NCBI GenBank assembly: GCA_040902105.1
Contig: JBBDXW010000054.1
Span: 1-64,000 of the forward strand
Length of the DNA stretch: 64,000 nucleotides
Direction: 5' to 3'
From: IDS-8 sp040902105
GTDB lineage: Bacteria; Pseudomonadota; Gammaproteobacteria; Steroidobacterales; Woeseiaceae
Under the pieces are notes generated by a model. That model did not search any database and had not been told where the DNA came from. It saw only the letters and a list, made by a program, of their open reading frames with translations. The translations under genes and the position numbers were made by a program. Shown here one piece after another: positions 18,934 through 29,337 of the stretch (its first letter is position 1; every line of letters starts with the position of its first letter).

Positions 18934-20775
18934 ATGAGAGCCCTCTATACGATTGTCGCACTCCTGGCCCTCTGTCCGACGGCTCAGGCGGCGTCCATAA
19001 CCACGCCGCAGGTTGCGCTGACCGGCGTACCGTTCGAAGTGACAGTCGTCGGTGTCGAGCCCGGTGGCCACTACAGGATCGACGCATCCGGCGCACGATA
19101 CAAAGCTGACGCGGACGGTGCAGGCACGGCGCGATTCCTCAATGTGGTATTTACCGAAACTGGCACCGGCCAGATCGCACTGACAGGCGGGGGAACGTCG
19201 GCATCAGCCGAGCTGCGGGTGATTCCCGGCTGGATATCCATCATGCCGGCGGTACTTGCCATCGTCGTCGCGCTCATGCTTCGTAACGTGATTCCCGCGC
19301 TGCTGCTGGGCATCTGGCTTGGGACCTCCGCGCTGCGCTCTTTCACGCCTGCTGGCATATTCACAGGGTTACTGGACAGCTTTCAAATTTCCGTTACCGA
19401 AGCGCTTGCAGATCGAGATCACGCGGCAATTATTCTTTTCTCGCTGATGATTGGCAGCATGGTCGGCATCATCACGCGTAACGGAGGCATGGCCAGCATC
19501 GTCCGCCTAATGGTAAGCCGCGCGAAAACTCCTGTCGCCGGCCAGGTATCCGTCTGGCTAATGGGGGTGATGATCTTCTTCGACGACTACAGCAATACCC
19601 TGGTCGTCGGGAATACTGCGCGTCCGATGACGGATCACCTCAGGATTTCTCGCGAAAAGCTTGCCTACATCGTCGATTCAACCGCGGCCCCGGTCGTTTG
19701 CATTGCCCTGATCACCACATGGATCGGCTACGAGGTCGGCCTCATCAACGATGCATTAAGCGATCTGCCGGGCGTCACTACGCCGGCTTATACTGTTTTC
19801 CTTCACTCGATACCGTACAGCTTCTATCCGATCCTCGCGGTCCTGTTCGTGCTGCTCGTTGCATTGACCGGACGTGACTTCGGGCCCATGCTCAAGGCGG
19901 AACGGCGAGCACGGCAAGGGCAGGTGGCGCCGCTTGCCGGCAACGAAACGCAGGCGATCCAGGGGGAAAGTCTCGAGCCCAAACCCGACATTCCGTACCG
20001 TGCTTTCAATGCATTCCTTCCGCTGCTGGTCCTGATCGGAGCTCTGCTCGCGGGTCTTTACGTAACCGGCGAGGGGGACACCCTTGCGGACATTATTGGT
20101 ACGGCGGACGCCTACAAGGCAATGATGTGGGCATCGCTGCTCGGTGCCATGTCGGCGGCAGTCCTGACAATCGCGCAGGGCATTCTTAATGCCCAGGAAA
20201 CGGTCGACGCTTGGTACAGCGGCGTGCGGGCCATGTTTTTTGCAATGATCATTCTCATCCTGGCCTGGGCCCTGTCCGCCATCACCGAAGACCTGGACAC
20301 GGCCGGTTATCTCGTCACTCTCCTAGCGGATTCGATGCCGGTGGCTCTCGTACCAGCTGTGGTGTTCATGCTGTCCGCCGTAACGGCGTTCACGACCGGC
20401 ACGAGTTGGGGCACGATGGGAATCTTGATGCCGCTGGTGATTCCGCTCGCATGGGCTGTGATGACCGTCAACGGAATGACTGGTCCCGACGACATGCACA
20501 TTCTTTATTCAGCCATTGCCTGCAACCTGGCCGGCGCAGTGTGGGGTGACCACTGCTCACCGATCTCGGACACCACCGTACTTTCGTCGATGGCCAGTGG
20601 TTGTGATCATGTCGAGCACGTTCGCACACAGTTACCATACGCCGGACTCGTTGGAGCCGTCGCGATCGCCATTGGTACGATTCCTGGCGGCTATGGAATT
20701 CCGCCGTGGATCTCACTCATCACCGGCATCGCGATACTCGCAGTCGTGCTGCGCCTCTTCGGTGGCCGGGCTTGA
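18934..20775 (+). CDS. NhaC-family Na+/H+ antiporter-like transporter with secreted N-terminal domain
   Basis: 613 residues from ATG 18934. An upstream open frame overlaps the GcvT-like gene and is not used because a clean signal peptide (MRALYTIVALLALCPTAQAA) begins here. Residues 20-105 form a soluble beta-rich segment. Then come about 11-13 membrane segments of the NhaC antiporter superfamily, including VWLMGVMIFFDDYSNTLVVG and VWGDHCSPISDTTVLSS, both hallmark loops. Family members exchange sodium and protons, or amino/organic acids for them. In this operon (65 bases after GcvT) it may import the operon's substrate rather than handle pH. The N-terminal domain ahead of the membrane core is unusual for plain NhaC. 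Confidence 0.85.
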   Translation: MRALYTIVALLALCPTAQAASITTPQVALTGVPFEVTVVGVEPGGHYRIDASGARYKADADGAGTARFLNVVFTETGTGQIALTGGGTSASAELRVIPGWISIMPAVLAIVVALMLRNVIPALLLGIWLGTSALRSFTPAGIFTGLLDSFQISVTEALADRDHAAIILFSLMIGSMVGIITRNGGMASIVRLMVSRAKTPVAGQVSVWLMGVMIFFDDYSNTLVVGNTARPMTDHLRISREKLAYIVDSTAAPVVCIALITTWIGYEVGLINDALSDLPGVTTPAYTVFLHSIPYSFYPILAVLFVLLVALTGRDFGPMLKAERRARQGQVAPLAGNETQAIQGESLEPKPDIPYRAFNAFLPLLVLIGALLAGLYVTGEGDTLADIIGTADAYKAMMWASLLGAMSAAVLTIAQGILNAQETVDAWYSGVRAMFFAMIILILAWALSAITEDLDTAGYLVTLLADSMPVALVPAVVFMLSAVTAFTTGTSWGTMGILMPLVIPLAWAVMTVNGMTGPDDMHILYSAIACNLAGAVWGDHCSPISDTTVLSSMASGCDHVEHVRTQLPYAGLVGAVAIAIGTIPGGYGIPPWISLITGIAILAVVLRLFGGRA

Positions 20776-21075
20776 GTCGGGCCGGATCGGAAGGACCGGC
20801 AACCGGACAAGTTTCTGGCAAGCGCATTTCCTCGAAGAGCGGGGCTCTACGTGACGATTGCCGATGCGTTAAAAAATCAAGGGAAATCGAGAGAAATTGG
20901 AGAGGCCCGTGGGCGAGTTGTCACATCAAGTCACAACGACTCCGCACTTGTTCCGGCTAATGAGGGCGGCGAAGACCACGCGCACGGACCTTCCTGTCCT
21001 GTACGAGCGGATACGTAATGTCGGAAAAAGCAATAGCATGCGAGTAGACCTCGCGTCGCCGGAGAGCTCTTAGCG
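20776..21075 (+). other. Intergenic region with a possible 54-residue ORF
   Basis: About 300 bases between the antiporter and serine dehydratase. A small frame runs from a GTG at 20909 to TAG at 21071-21073 (54 residues) with GGAGAGG just ahead, although the spacing of three bases is short. Its product (VTTTPHLFRLMRAAKTT region) has no family I recognise. It could be a small gene or the leader of the sdaA transcript. Its last bases carry the ribosome-binding site of sdaA (GGAGAG at 21061-21066). Confidence 0.3.
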
Positions 21076-22440
<1,365 letters not shown>

Positions 22441-22831
22441 GGCAGGGGCCGCGTTCGCATTTCTGGGAGCGAACTCGGCTTCCGGCTTGTAATCCGCCAG
22501 GATGTTGGAACGGCATTCGCGGCAAAAAAGCCGGTCCATAGGTGGCCGGCGACGAATAGACCTTTAGGTCGGCTGCACCGGCTACGTAGCGAAACGTATC
22601 CCGATGACGGCCGGCGAACGTGGCGTAAGCGGCGCCATGCGGCCTCCTGCTTGTGAGCAATGGCAATGCCTGAGATCCCGTATTTTGCCATCCACTTCGT
22701 ACTGAGCGAGTCCGCACTCGCAACGTCCTTTAAACATTTTTCGCTCCTATATAACACCACTAGCCGTTTAGGTGTCCGGAGATTGCGAATGCTCGCAAGG
22801 AGCAACCACTGCAACGGGCAGCGCGCCGTAC
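22441..22831 (-). other. Intergenic stretch without a recognised gene
   Basis: About 390 bases separate the serine dehydratase stop from the convergent flavoprotein pseudogene. Several overlapping open frames exist, but none has a recognisable domain. A short minus-strand frame with a CxxC pair (LFCRECRSN, near 22520) is the only feature that stands out, and it is too little to call a gene. No terminator hairpin was identified with confidence. Confidence 0.35.
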
Positions 22832-24104
22832 TCAAAGCCGGTCCCTCACCATGTAATACACCATCCCCAGCGCAACCATTGGTTTGCTAAGCACGTACGC
22901 TCCCGGCACTTTCACAGGTTTGACTTTCGCGAACAGGTCGAAGCGTTCAAGAGTGCCACCGATGGCGTCCGCCATTATTCGGCCGACCAGGTGGGTGACG
23001 TTAACGCCGTGGCCCGAGTAGCCTTGCGAATAGAAAACATTCAGCGAAATCCTGCCGAGCTGCGGCACCCGGTTGATCGGCACCCGATTGTCCCACCCCA
23101 GGCATAGTCGATGCGCACGTTCTCGAGACGTGAATAAACTCTTAACATTATCCTGCGTAACTTTCGTTTTATGACGCTCGCGTCATCGCCAAAGTAGTTG
23201 CAGCGTCCGTCGCAAAGCAGGCGCTTGTCGGCGCTGAGCCGGAAGTACTCGAGCACGAACTTCGGATCGCAGACTGCGAGATCCTTTGGATTGATCGCGG
23301 CGACGTGGTCCTCCGAGGGTAACTCGGTGGCGATGATGAAGCGGGTCACGGGAAACATGATGCCCCGCAGCTTGCGTTCGAGCCGGTGATACGCATTACC
23401 CGCGATGACGACGGCATCGGCGGTAATGGACCCGTCCTTCGTTACGACTTCGGCTTTACTGCCTCTTCGTATTTCGAGGACGGGCGAGCGTTCATAGATC
23501 GTCGCTCCGAGAGATTGCGCCGCCCGCGCTTCGCCGACGCACAGGTTCAAAGGATGCAGGTGACCGTTCCCCATGTTCAGGAGCGCGCCGATGTAGGCAT
23601 CGGTGCCAATCGCTTCGCCCGTCTCCTGCCTGGACAAAATCCAGAATTCGTGAGGAAAACGTGCTCTTTGAAGCCGCTCGTGCTGGGCGTCGAGATCCCG
23701 GAGGTGTCGTGTCTTGATGGCCACGTCGAGATAGCAGAACTTCAGATCGCATTGAATGCCGTAGGTGCGCACCCGCTATTGAATGATCTCGTGTCCGGCC
23801 CAGCGAAGCTTACTGAACAATTCTTCGCCACCCCTGCCCCAGCGTTTGGCGACTTGCCCTTCGCCGGAGATACCGCAGATCATCTGGCCGCCGTTTCGTC
23901 CCGAGGCCCCCCAGCCGACCCGGTTGGCCTCCACGACATGCACGTCAAAGCCGCGTTCGGAGAGGTGCAATGCGGTCGAGATGCCGGTAAACCCTCCGCA
24001 AATGACGCAGACATCTGCTGTGCGCGCCCCCGCAATGGCGAATAGTCATTGACATCATTGACCGTCGCCGCGTAATACGAGTCGGTATGTGGTTGCGATG
24101 GCAT
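22832..24104 (-). pseudogene. Decayed PuuB-like FAD oxidase (copy of 52999-54297)
   Basis: Three open pieces add up to one DAO-type flavoprotein. The start (MPSQPHTDSYYAATVNDVND) loses frame near 24000-24020, after which ADVCVICGGFTGISTALHL is read in the next frame. An in-frame TAG at 23776-23778 separates KLRWAGHEIIQ from RVRTYGIQCDLKFCYLDVA. A third lesion near 23085 shifts the frame after YAWGGTIG, before PINRVPQLGRIS. The C-terminus is readable to 22832 (GYSGHGVNVTHL, then YMVRDRL). The intact paralogue at 52999-54297 has the same layout. At least two frameshifts and one stop make loss of function nearly certain. The parent activity is oxidation of gamma-glutamylputrescine or a similar amine. 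Confidence 0.88.
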
Positions 24105-24308
24105 CGTCTAGCGCCGCAGGCCAAGTCCGCAGATCCGGCCGTTGTGTGCGGCGCTAACTACCGAATCGTAGCCGTCCAGGCGCGTGTACCCGTTTTTTAT
24201 TGGCCATTGGTCCTGCAAACTAATTGAAGCAACTTGTCGGAACTTCCGTGCCTATACGCTTGAGAAGTGCGCTTTGCTGTGTTATCGGCCCCGGCCAAAA
24301 TCAACGCA

Positions 24309-24542
24309 ATGATGACGGGAATTGCGTTTCTGACGTTTTTCGTTGCGAACATCCTCGTCGGTTGGATCGGCGGCTGTTATGAGAAGGCAGGCCCGGCTCT
24401 GTTCTGACTCTTGCACGCCGGAATCGCCGCAGGCGGCGGAATTTCGATATGGCTCTTTGGAGGCTACCTCGGCCGCCTGCTTGCCGGCAGCGAGACTCGA
24501 CCTTTGCGCACATCGGCAATGACAATCGAGGTGGAGATCTGA
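24309..24542 (+). pseudogene. C-terminal stub of a POT/MFS peptide transporter
   Basis: A 77-codon frame reads MMTGIAFLTFFVANILVGWI and, after a TGA at 24405-24407, LLHAGIAAGGGISIWLFGGY, ending SAMTIEVEI. The two hydrophobic stretches and the F(W)LLHAGIAAGG junction match the last two membrane helices of proton-dependent oligopeptide transporters, where a Trp codon would stand at the TGA. Nothing of the first ten helices is seen upstream. A homologous tail (GYLGRLFGESSTRPLRPSA) occurs at 35298-35382, so the window holds two stubs of the same kind of transporter. Confidence 0.6.
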
Positions 24543-24598
24543 GGTAACATTGCTTATTGCACGACGTCCGCCTCGAACGATCTGAAAATGCGGGAAAC

Positions 24599-24971
24599 AT
24601 GGATATCGAGACCCCACTGCGCGAGCTCGGAGCAGTCGATATTGTGCGCTGCCACTGATGAACGACATCATCAGTCGGCACTACGACTCGGGCAGCACAG
24701 TCATCCGCGCGATGGCAGCCAAGCTCGTCGCCGGCGGAAAGATCATGCCGCACGTCGACCTGCATCCATCCTTCCATGCCGGGCATCGAATCCACGTGCC
24801 CATCACCACCAACCCCCGCGTGCGCTTCATGATCGACGGCCAGCCGTACCAGTTCAATGTCGGTGAAAGCTTACGAGATCAACAACCAGAAGACGCATTC
24901 GGTGATGGACAAGGGCAGCGAGGATCGCATTACCTTCATCTTCGACTACGTTCCGCGCGACTTTGGTTGAG
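24599..24971 (+). pseudogene. Aspartyl/asparaginyl beta-hydroxylase remnant
   Basis: MDIETPLRELGAVDIVRC at 24599 looks like the natural N-terminus but ends at a stop within 20 codons, where the family's middle is missing. The C-terminal half resumes at 24658 (MNDIISRHYDSG). It carries the iron-binding His-x-Asp in KIMPHVDLHPSFHAGHRIHV and the second His region RFMIDGQPYQFNVGE. One extra A near 24868 breaks the frame; without it the text continues AYEINNQKTHSVMDKGSEDR to a TGA at 24969-24971. The parent is a 2-oxoglutarate/Fe(II) hydroxylase of the AspH type (PF05118-like). It lies just downstream of two TPR-sulfotransferases and converges with them. Confidence 0.8.
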
Positions 24972-25010
24972 ATGTAGGAGTTGGCATCGCGTGCGATCTG
25001 CCACGCTCGG

Positions 25011-27023
25011 TCACTCACCCGCAATGCGGACTTGTGCATCTGATGCAAGAATACTTCGCAGATCGCCTAGCTTCGAGGCGTAGTTCTTCCAGTAGCGCAC
25101 CGCGCTTTCGTAGATTGGTTGGCGCACCTGCTCGGCGCTGGCCGAATTGACAGGCCGGGCGCTTTCATGGAAACGCAAGCAGCTCTCCTCGAACGGCAGG
25201 CCGCAGTGCGCGAGCAGTCGCCGCACCTGGCCTTCCAGATCGGCGACGACGTCCTCATAGCAGACCGTCAGGATCCGGCCGGGCATCACTTTGTTCCAGT
25301 GGCGCATAACCCGTAGGTACTCCAGGTAGTATTCACCCAACTCCGCCAAGTCATAACTCTGATTCTTGCCTCGCGCGAACAGTTGCCGGTAGTTCGCAAC
25401 ACATGCATCGAGCGGCTCTCGGCGGACGTCGATAAATACCGCCTCCGGGAGGATCAGCCGAATGAAACCCAAGTGTCCAAAGTTGGCTGGCATTTTGTCC
25501 GTAAAGAAGCGCGTGCCGTCACTGCGATGTGCGCCCGACCACTGCAAGTACTTTTCGCCCAGCGCCAGGCAGTCCTCCGGCGACAACTCGCACATGGCCT
25601 CTGGATAGCGTACGTGATCGGCTCGGTCGGACCCGAACATCGTCTTCGTCAGCGCGGTGATGTACGAGAGCTCTCCACAGCCTTCCACGTCGCTGTGGCT
25701 TGCGAGTATTTGCTCGACCAACGTCGACCCGGAACGCGGCAGGCCCGTAACGAATATCGGCCTCATTGTCCGATCATGTGATGCATTGGCGGCGCGCGCG
25801 ATGAGTTGCTCATCGAAGATTCGGATCCTCGCGTCGTGCTGGACCTCGAGCTCAACGGGGTCGTAGGAGACCTTGCGACGCTTGGCACAATTGCCGGCTT
25901 CGTAGTGGCGCCATGCACTTTCGTAGTCTTCCTTGCTCTCACAGTCGCGCGCCAAAGCGAATTGCATCGATATCCATGAGTCCGAACCATTCGCGATCTT
26001 CTCGAGTTTCCGACGCATTGACGTCCGCTCCTGCGGTGTCAGCGTGACGCCGGGCATTGAAGCGAGGTACCACCAGCAGTCGCCTGTTTCGGGGCTGGCT
26101 GCCGTGCACCGGCGGTACGCGGCGATCGCTTCCTCGCGACCTCCGTGAATCCTGAACATATGGCCGCAGCCGAGCAGCGCTTGCGGATGTTCGGGCTGCA
26201 ATGCAAGTACTTTCTCGTACGCTGAAAGCGCCGCGGCCGATCGGCCGACGATCGACAGCGTATCGGCGAGCGCCAGGTGCAGCCCTACGTCATCGGACCG
26301 CGTGGCGGCTGCTTTTTCCAGCAACTCGGCCGCCTCGTGAAAGCGGCTGCGCTCCACGAAAAGATGAGTCAGGTCCGTATATGCCGGGACGAAGTCCGGC
26401 CGAAGCGAGATAATGCGCCGCAGGAGCCCTTCTGCGGCTGTATCCCGCTGCCTGTCCGACGAGATCCCGGCCAGCAGCCGTAGCGCGTGAACATCCCTCG
26501 GTGCCTTCGTCAGAATCTCGCCGCAGATCCGCTCCGCGCACCCCAGTTCGCCCGCGAGTCGAAGACGAGCCGCCTCGGCCAGCTTGCGGCCCCCGGGGGA
26601 CAACTCAAGGAAACGGCTGCGGGCCACCTCCGCCTCGCGATGTCGTCCGCTGCGCTCGAGCGCCGTCGCCAGGCCGAAAAACGCGGGCGCCTGGTGCGGA
26701 GCGAGGGCGGTCGCGGCCTCGAACGAGCCGACCGCCAGCTCCGGGTGTCCCGTGGCCAAGTATAACGCACCGAGATCCTCGTGCGGCTTGGCGAAACGAG
26801 GCTCGAGCTTGATTGCCCGAATCAGCTGCTCGCGCGCCGCCTCGTACTCGCCCTTCTTCAACAGTATCGCGCCGCCTACAGCGACCAGGTTGACGTCGTC
26901 GGGTCGTTCCTCGAGCCCCTGCCGGCATAGCGTGATCGCTTCGTCGATTCGGCCGGCCCCGGCGAGGGCTAGCGCTGACTCGAGCACTGCTTTCGCAGAC
27001 TTCGGGGGGGGCGCGGCCATCAT
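25011..27023 (-). CDS. TPR-repeat sulfotransferase family protein (copy 2)
   Basis: 670 residues. Residues 1-330 are TPR repeats (for example YEAAREQLIRAIKLEPRFAK and AYEKVLALQPEHPQALLGCG). The C-terminal sulfotransferase domain has the PAPS loop FVTGLPRSGSTLVEQILASH near residue 425, a FFTDKMPANFGHLGFIRL segment and the 3'-phosphate region DVRREPLDACVANYRQLFARG. No signal peptide. It shares layout with the copies at 7778 and 29338. Its start overlaps the MetF-like gene's stop (27020-27023), so the two are one operon with MetF-like first. The target of sulfation is unknown. Confidence 0.88.
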   Translation of the reverse strand: MMAAPPPKSAKAVLESALALAGAGRIDEAITLCRQGLEERPDDVNLVAVGGAILLKKGEYEAAREQLIRAIKLEPRFAKPHEDLGALYLATGHPELAVGSFEAATALAPHQAPAFFGLATALERSGRHREAEVARSRFLELSPGGRKLAEAARLRLAGELGCAERICGEILTKAPRDVHALRLLAGISSDRQRDTAAEGLLRRIISLRPDFVPAYTDLTHLFVERSRFHEAAELLEKAAATRSDDVGLHLALADTLSIVGRSAAALSAYEKVLALQPEHPQALLGCGHMFRIHGGREEAIAAYRRCTAASPETGDCWWYLASMPGVTLTPQERTSMRRKLEKIANGSDSWISMQFALARDCESKEDYESAWRHYEAGNCAKRRKVSYDPVELEVQHDARIRIFDEQLIARAANASHDRTMRPIFVTGLPRSGSTLVEQILASHSDVEGCGELSYITALTKTMFGSDRADHVRYPEAMCELSPEDCLALGEKYLQWSGAHRSDGTRFFTDKMPANFGHLGFIRLILPEAVFIDVRREPLDACVANYRQLFARGKNQSYDLAELGEYYLEYLRVMRHWNKVMPGRILTVCYEDVVADLEGQVRRLLAHCGLPFEESCLRFHESARPVNSASAEQVRQPIYESAVRYWKNYASKLGDLRSILASDAQVRIAGE

Positions 27024-27913
27024 TCCGCTGTTCGATCGAGGCCCGCTCGCTCGATCACAGCGGGAATCGCCGCGAGATTGCGTGTGGCTATCAGGTGTAC
27101 GCCGGACGCGCCGGGTATCATCGTGAGTTCGCGCACCAGCTCGGCGGCGATCTCGATTCCTGCGAGGGACGGATCCGCAGCCTGCTCGAGGCGCGTGATC
27201 ATCGCAATCGGGATTTGGAAGTTGCGGCGGTTCGCGACCAGCCAGCGCGCATCGTCGGCGGATTCCGGTATCGCGATGGACACGATCATGCTGACGCGCT
27301 GCAGGATCCGCGCGGCCACGAGGTGTCGGAACCAGTCGCGCAACATGGCCGAATCCATGCAGACGTTGCTAATCATGAACTGCGCGCCAGCCTCGATCTT
27401 GCGCAGGAGTTTTTCCGGTTTCCAGTCCGGCTCCGGACGATGCGGCGTCACGATGCTGCCAACGTAGAAATCCGGCATCGCCGGTAGAGCCTCGTCAGTT
27501 CTAACCTTCGTCGCCGTCGCAATCAGTTTCCTTGCGTCGAGGTCGAACACGGCTTTTGGCCTGGGGTTGCATCCGTCCGGCACGCGGTTGCCTCGGACGA
27601 GCAGGAGGCTGGTCACGCCCAAGGCGCCGGCACCCAGTACATCGCCCAGTAATGCGATCCGGTTCCGGTTCCGACAGCTCAACTGCATGATCGGGTCGAT
27701 GTCGTTGTCGAGCAGAAGTGCCGCAGCGGCCAGGGTCGACATGTGCAGCTGTCCAAACTGGTTGTCTGTGAGCAAGACACCGTCGACATGGCGTTTGAGC
27801 AGCGACGCCTGCTCCGCAATTGTGCTGGAGCTGGAATCGGGTTTGAGAAAAAGCTCGGCAGACACACAGAAGTCGCGCGTGCGTGCGGCCTGTTGGAAAC
27901 TATTCACCGTCAC
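27020..27913 (-). CDS. Methylenetetrahydrofolate reductase-like protein
   Basis: 297 residues of the MTHFR (MetF) TIM-barrel family. Visible are the N-terminal strand FCVSAELFLKPDS, the folate/flavin region VDGVLLTDNQFGQLHMSTLA, QLSCRNRNRIALLGDVLGA (equivalent to the family's QxxCRDRNR stretch), GVTSLLLVRGNRV, and the late strands FYVGSIVTPHRPEPDWKPEK and MISNVCMD. The family reduces 5,10-methylene-THF to 5-methyl-THF with FAD, or is used in reverse in one-carbon catabolism. The stretches are shorter and less canonical than E. coli MetF, so a specialised role is possible. It overlaps the sulfotransferase start by four bases. Confidence 0.8.
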   Translation of the reverse strand: MTVNSFQQAARTRDFCVSAELFLKPDSSSSTIAEQASLLKRHVDGVLLTDNQFGQLHMSTLAAAALLLDNDIDPIMQLSCRNRNRIALLGDVLGAGALGVTSLLLVRGNRVPDGCNPRPKAVFDLDARKLIATATKVRTDEALPAMPDFYVGSIVTPHRPEPDWKPEKLLRKIEAGAQFMISNVCMDSAMLRDWFRHLVAARILQRVSMIVSIAIPESADDARWLVANRRNFQIPIAMITRLEQAADPSLAGIEIAAELVRELTMIPGASGVHLIATRNLAAIPAVIERAGLDRTAE

Positions 27914-28456
27914 ATCCGGGCTGGTAGTGAGGGCGATTTATCAAGCTCATAACCTCCCTTATGCATGACGATCACACAGTATGGAATTTTGTTGCGATGT
28001 CGGTCAATTCTCTCATCTGAAGTGATGTCAGCGCGGTCGTAAAAGGCTTCGTGGCGGAAAAACCCGTCGATGTGGCCGCAACCGGGAGCGATAAACCGAT
28101 ATGTTGCCGTCAGTGAATATACCGCTCTTTCGCGGGTTGTTGACAGCTATAAATCCGACCGGTGCATGTCGCGGACAATTCGTGAAAAGATACTTGAAAA
28201 CGACGTACAAGCGACTTCCGATTGCAAGGATTCGTGGAATGCCCAGTATGGAGGAATTCGCGCTTCGCGAAGACCGGTGATCATGAATTGCACCTATCGA
28301 CATGCAGAAGACCGTGGGCACGTCGAACGGGCACACTTGCGCAGCCGCGCGGCGTTGTGGGCATTTAATCAATAGTATCTCTAGGGTTAGGATGGTGACA
28401 CAGCAAAACCTGATACGTATATTACACGACAGGGCGAGAGCCACGGCGGTGTCTAA
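27914..28456. other. Intergenic region, relatively AT-rich, no gene recognised
   Basis: About 540 bases between the MetF-like start and the propeller pseudogene. It is richer in A/T than the surroundings and contains only short frames without recognisable domains. It probably holds the minus-strand promoter for the MetF-like/sulfotransferase operon close to 27914-28020. The remainder could be eroded upstream sequence of the pseudogene. No hairpin or repeat was identified by eye. Confidence 0.4.
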
Positions 28457-29305
28457 ATGCTCTATTTCGCCACGCAGACCGGGCAGCAGCACGTCGACTG
28501 GAATACGGTCGACATCGATTTCGAGGGCCGCGGCACCAACAGAGGCCTGCGCGGCATCGCCTTGGTGAAGACATCTACATCGCGGCGAGCGACGAATTGT
28601 TCTGCTTCGATCGCCGCTTCAAGATCCGGGGTTCCTGTCGCAATCGTTATCTGAAGCACTGCCACGAGATCTGCCGCATGGAGCGGATGCTGTTTTTAAC
28701 CTCGACGGTCCACGACAGCCTGCTCGTATTCGATCTCCCGACAGCCACCGCTTCCAGGGGGGCTTTCACCTGCAGCGCCAGGGCGATGCCTGGTCCGGCT
28801 TCACCTTTGATCCACAGTCGGATTGCGGCCCCGCGCCGTCCAACAACTTCCACATCAATATGGTGCATGTCGACGAGAAAGGTATCTTTCTGAGCGGTAT
28901 GCGTACGGAGGCGCTGCTGCACCTGAACTACAGGATGGCAGTCAGCGAAGTTTGCACGCTGCCGGCGGGCGTCCATAACGCCCGGCGGTGGAGGGACAAC
29001 ATCCTGTTCAACGACACGGCCAGCGATTTCGTACGAAATGTCCGCAGCGACGGCCGCCAGCAGGCATTCCGGATCTGGCGCTACGACGAGTCGGAGATCG
29101 AGCGCAGGCATAGACGATTCGAAGATCGCACGCCAGGCATTCGGCCGCGGGCTGTGCACGGTCGGTGATCGGCTGATCGTCGGCGGGTCGTCACCCTCCA
29201 CAGTCAGTCTACGACCTCGAGGCGAACACTGTCGTCGGCACCGTCAATCTGACGATGGACATACGCAATGCGATCCACGGCCTCGAAGTCTGGCCGTACG
29301 ACTAA
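28457..29305 (+). pseudogene. Decayed beta-propeller-like protein (DUF4915/TIGR03032-like)
   Basis: One protein can be read across several frames: ATQTGQQHVDWNTVDIDFEG, then DIYIAASDELFCFDRRFKIR with HCHEICRMERMLFLTSTVHD. A further frame gives FHINMVHVDEKGIFLSGMRT with LPAGVHNARRWRDNILFNDT, and the tail NAIHGLEVWPYD stops with TAA at 29303-29305. The repeated motif of a strand, an HxxC or HINxxH turn and a hydrophobic strand recalls six-bladed propellers such as the DUF4915/TIGR03032 group. At least three frame changes are needed, so it is not functional. It lies between two TPR-sulfotransferases, the neighbourhood where such proteins are often found (recalled, not checked). Confidence 0.6.
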
Positions 29306-29337
29306 GGAAGCCTGGCAGGAGTCTGAATTGCGGGCAT

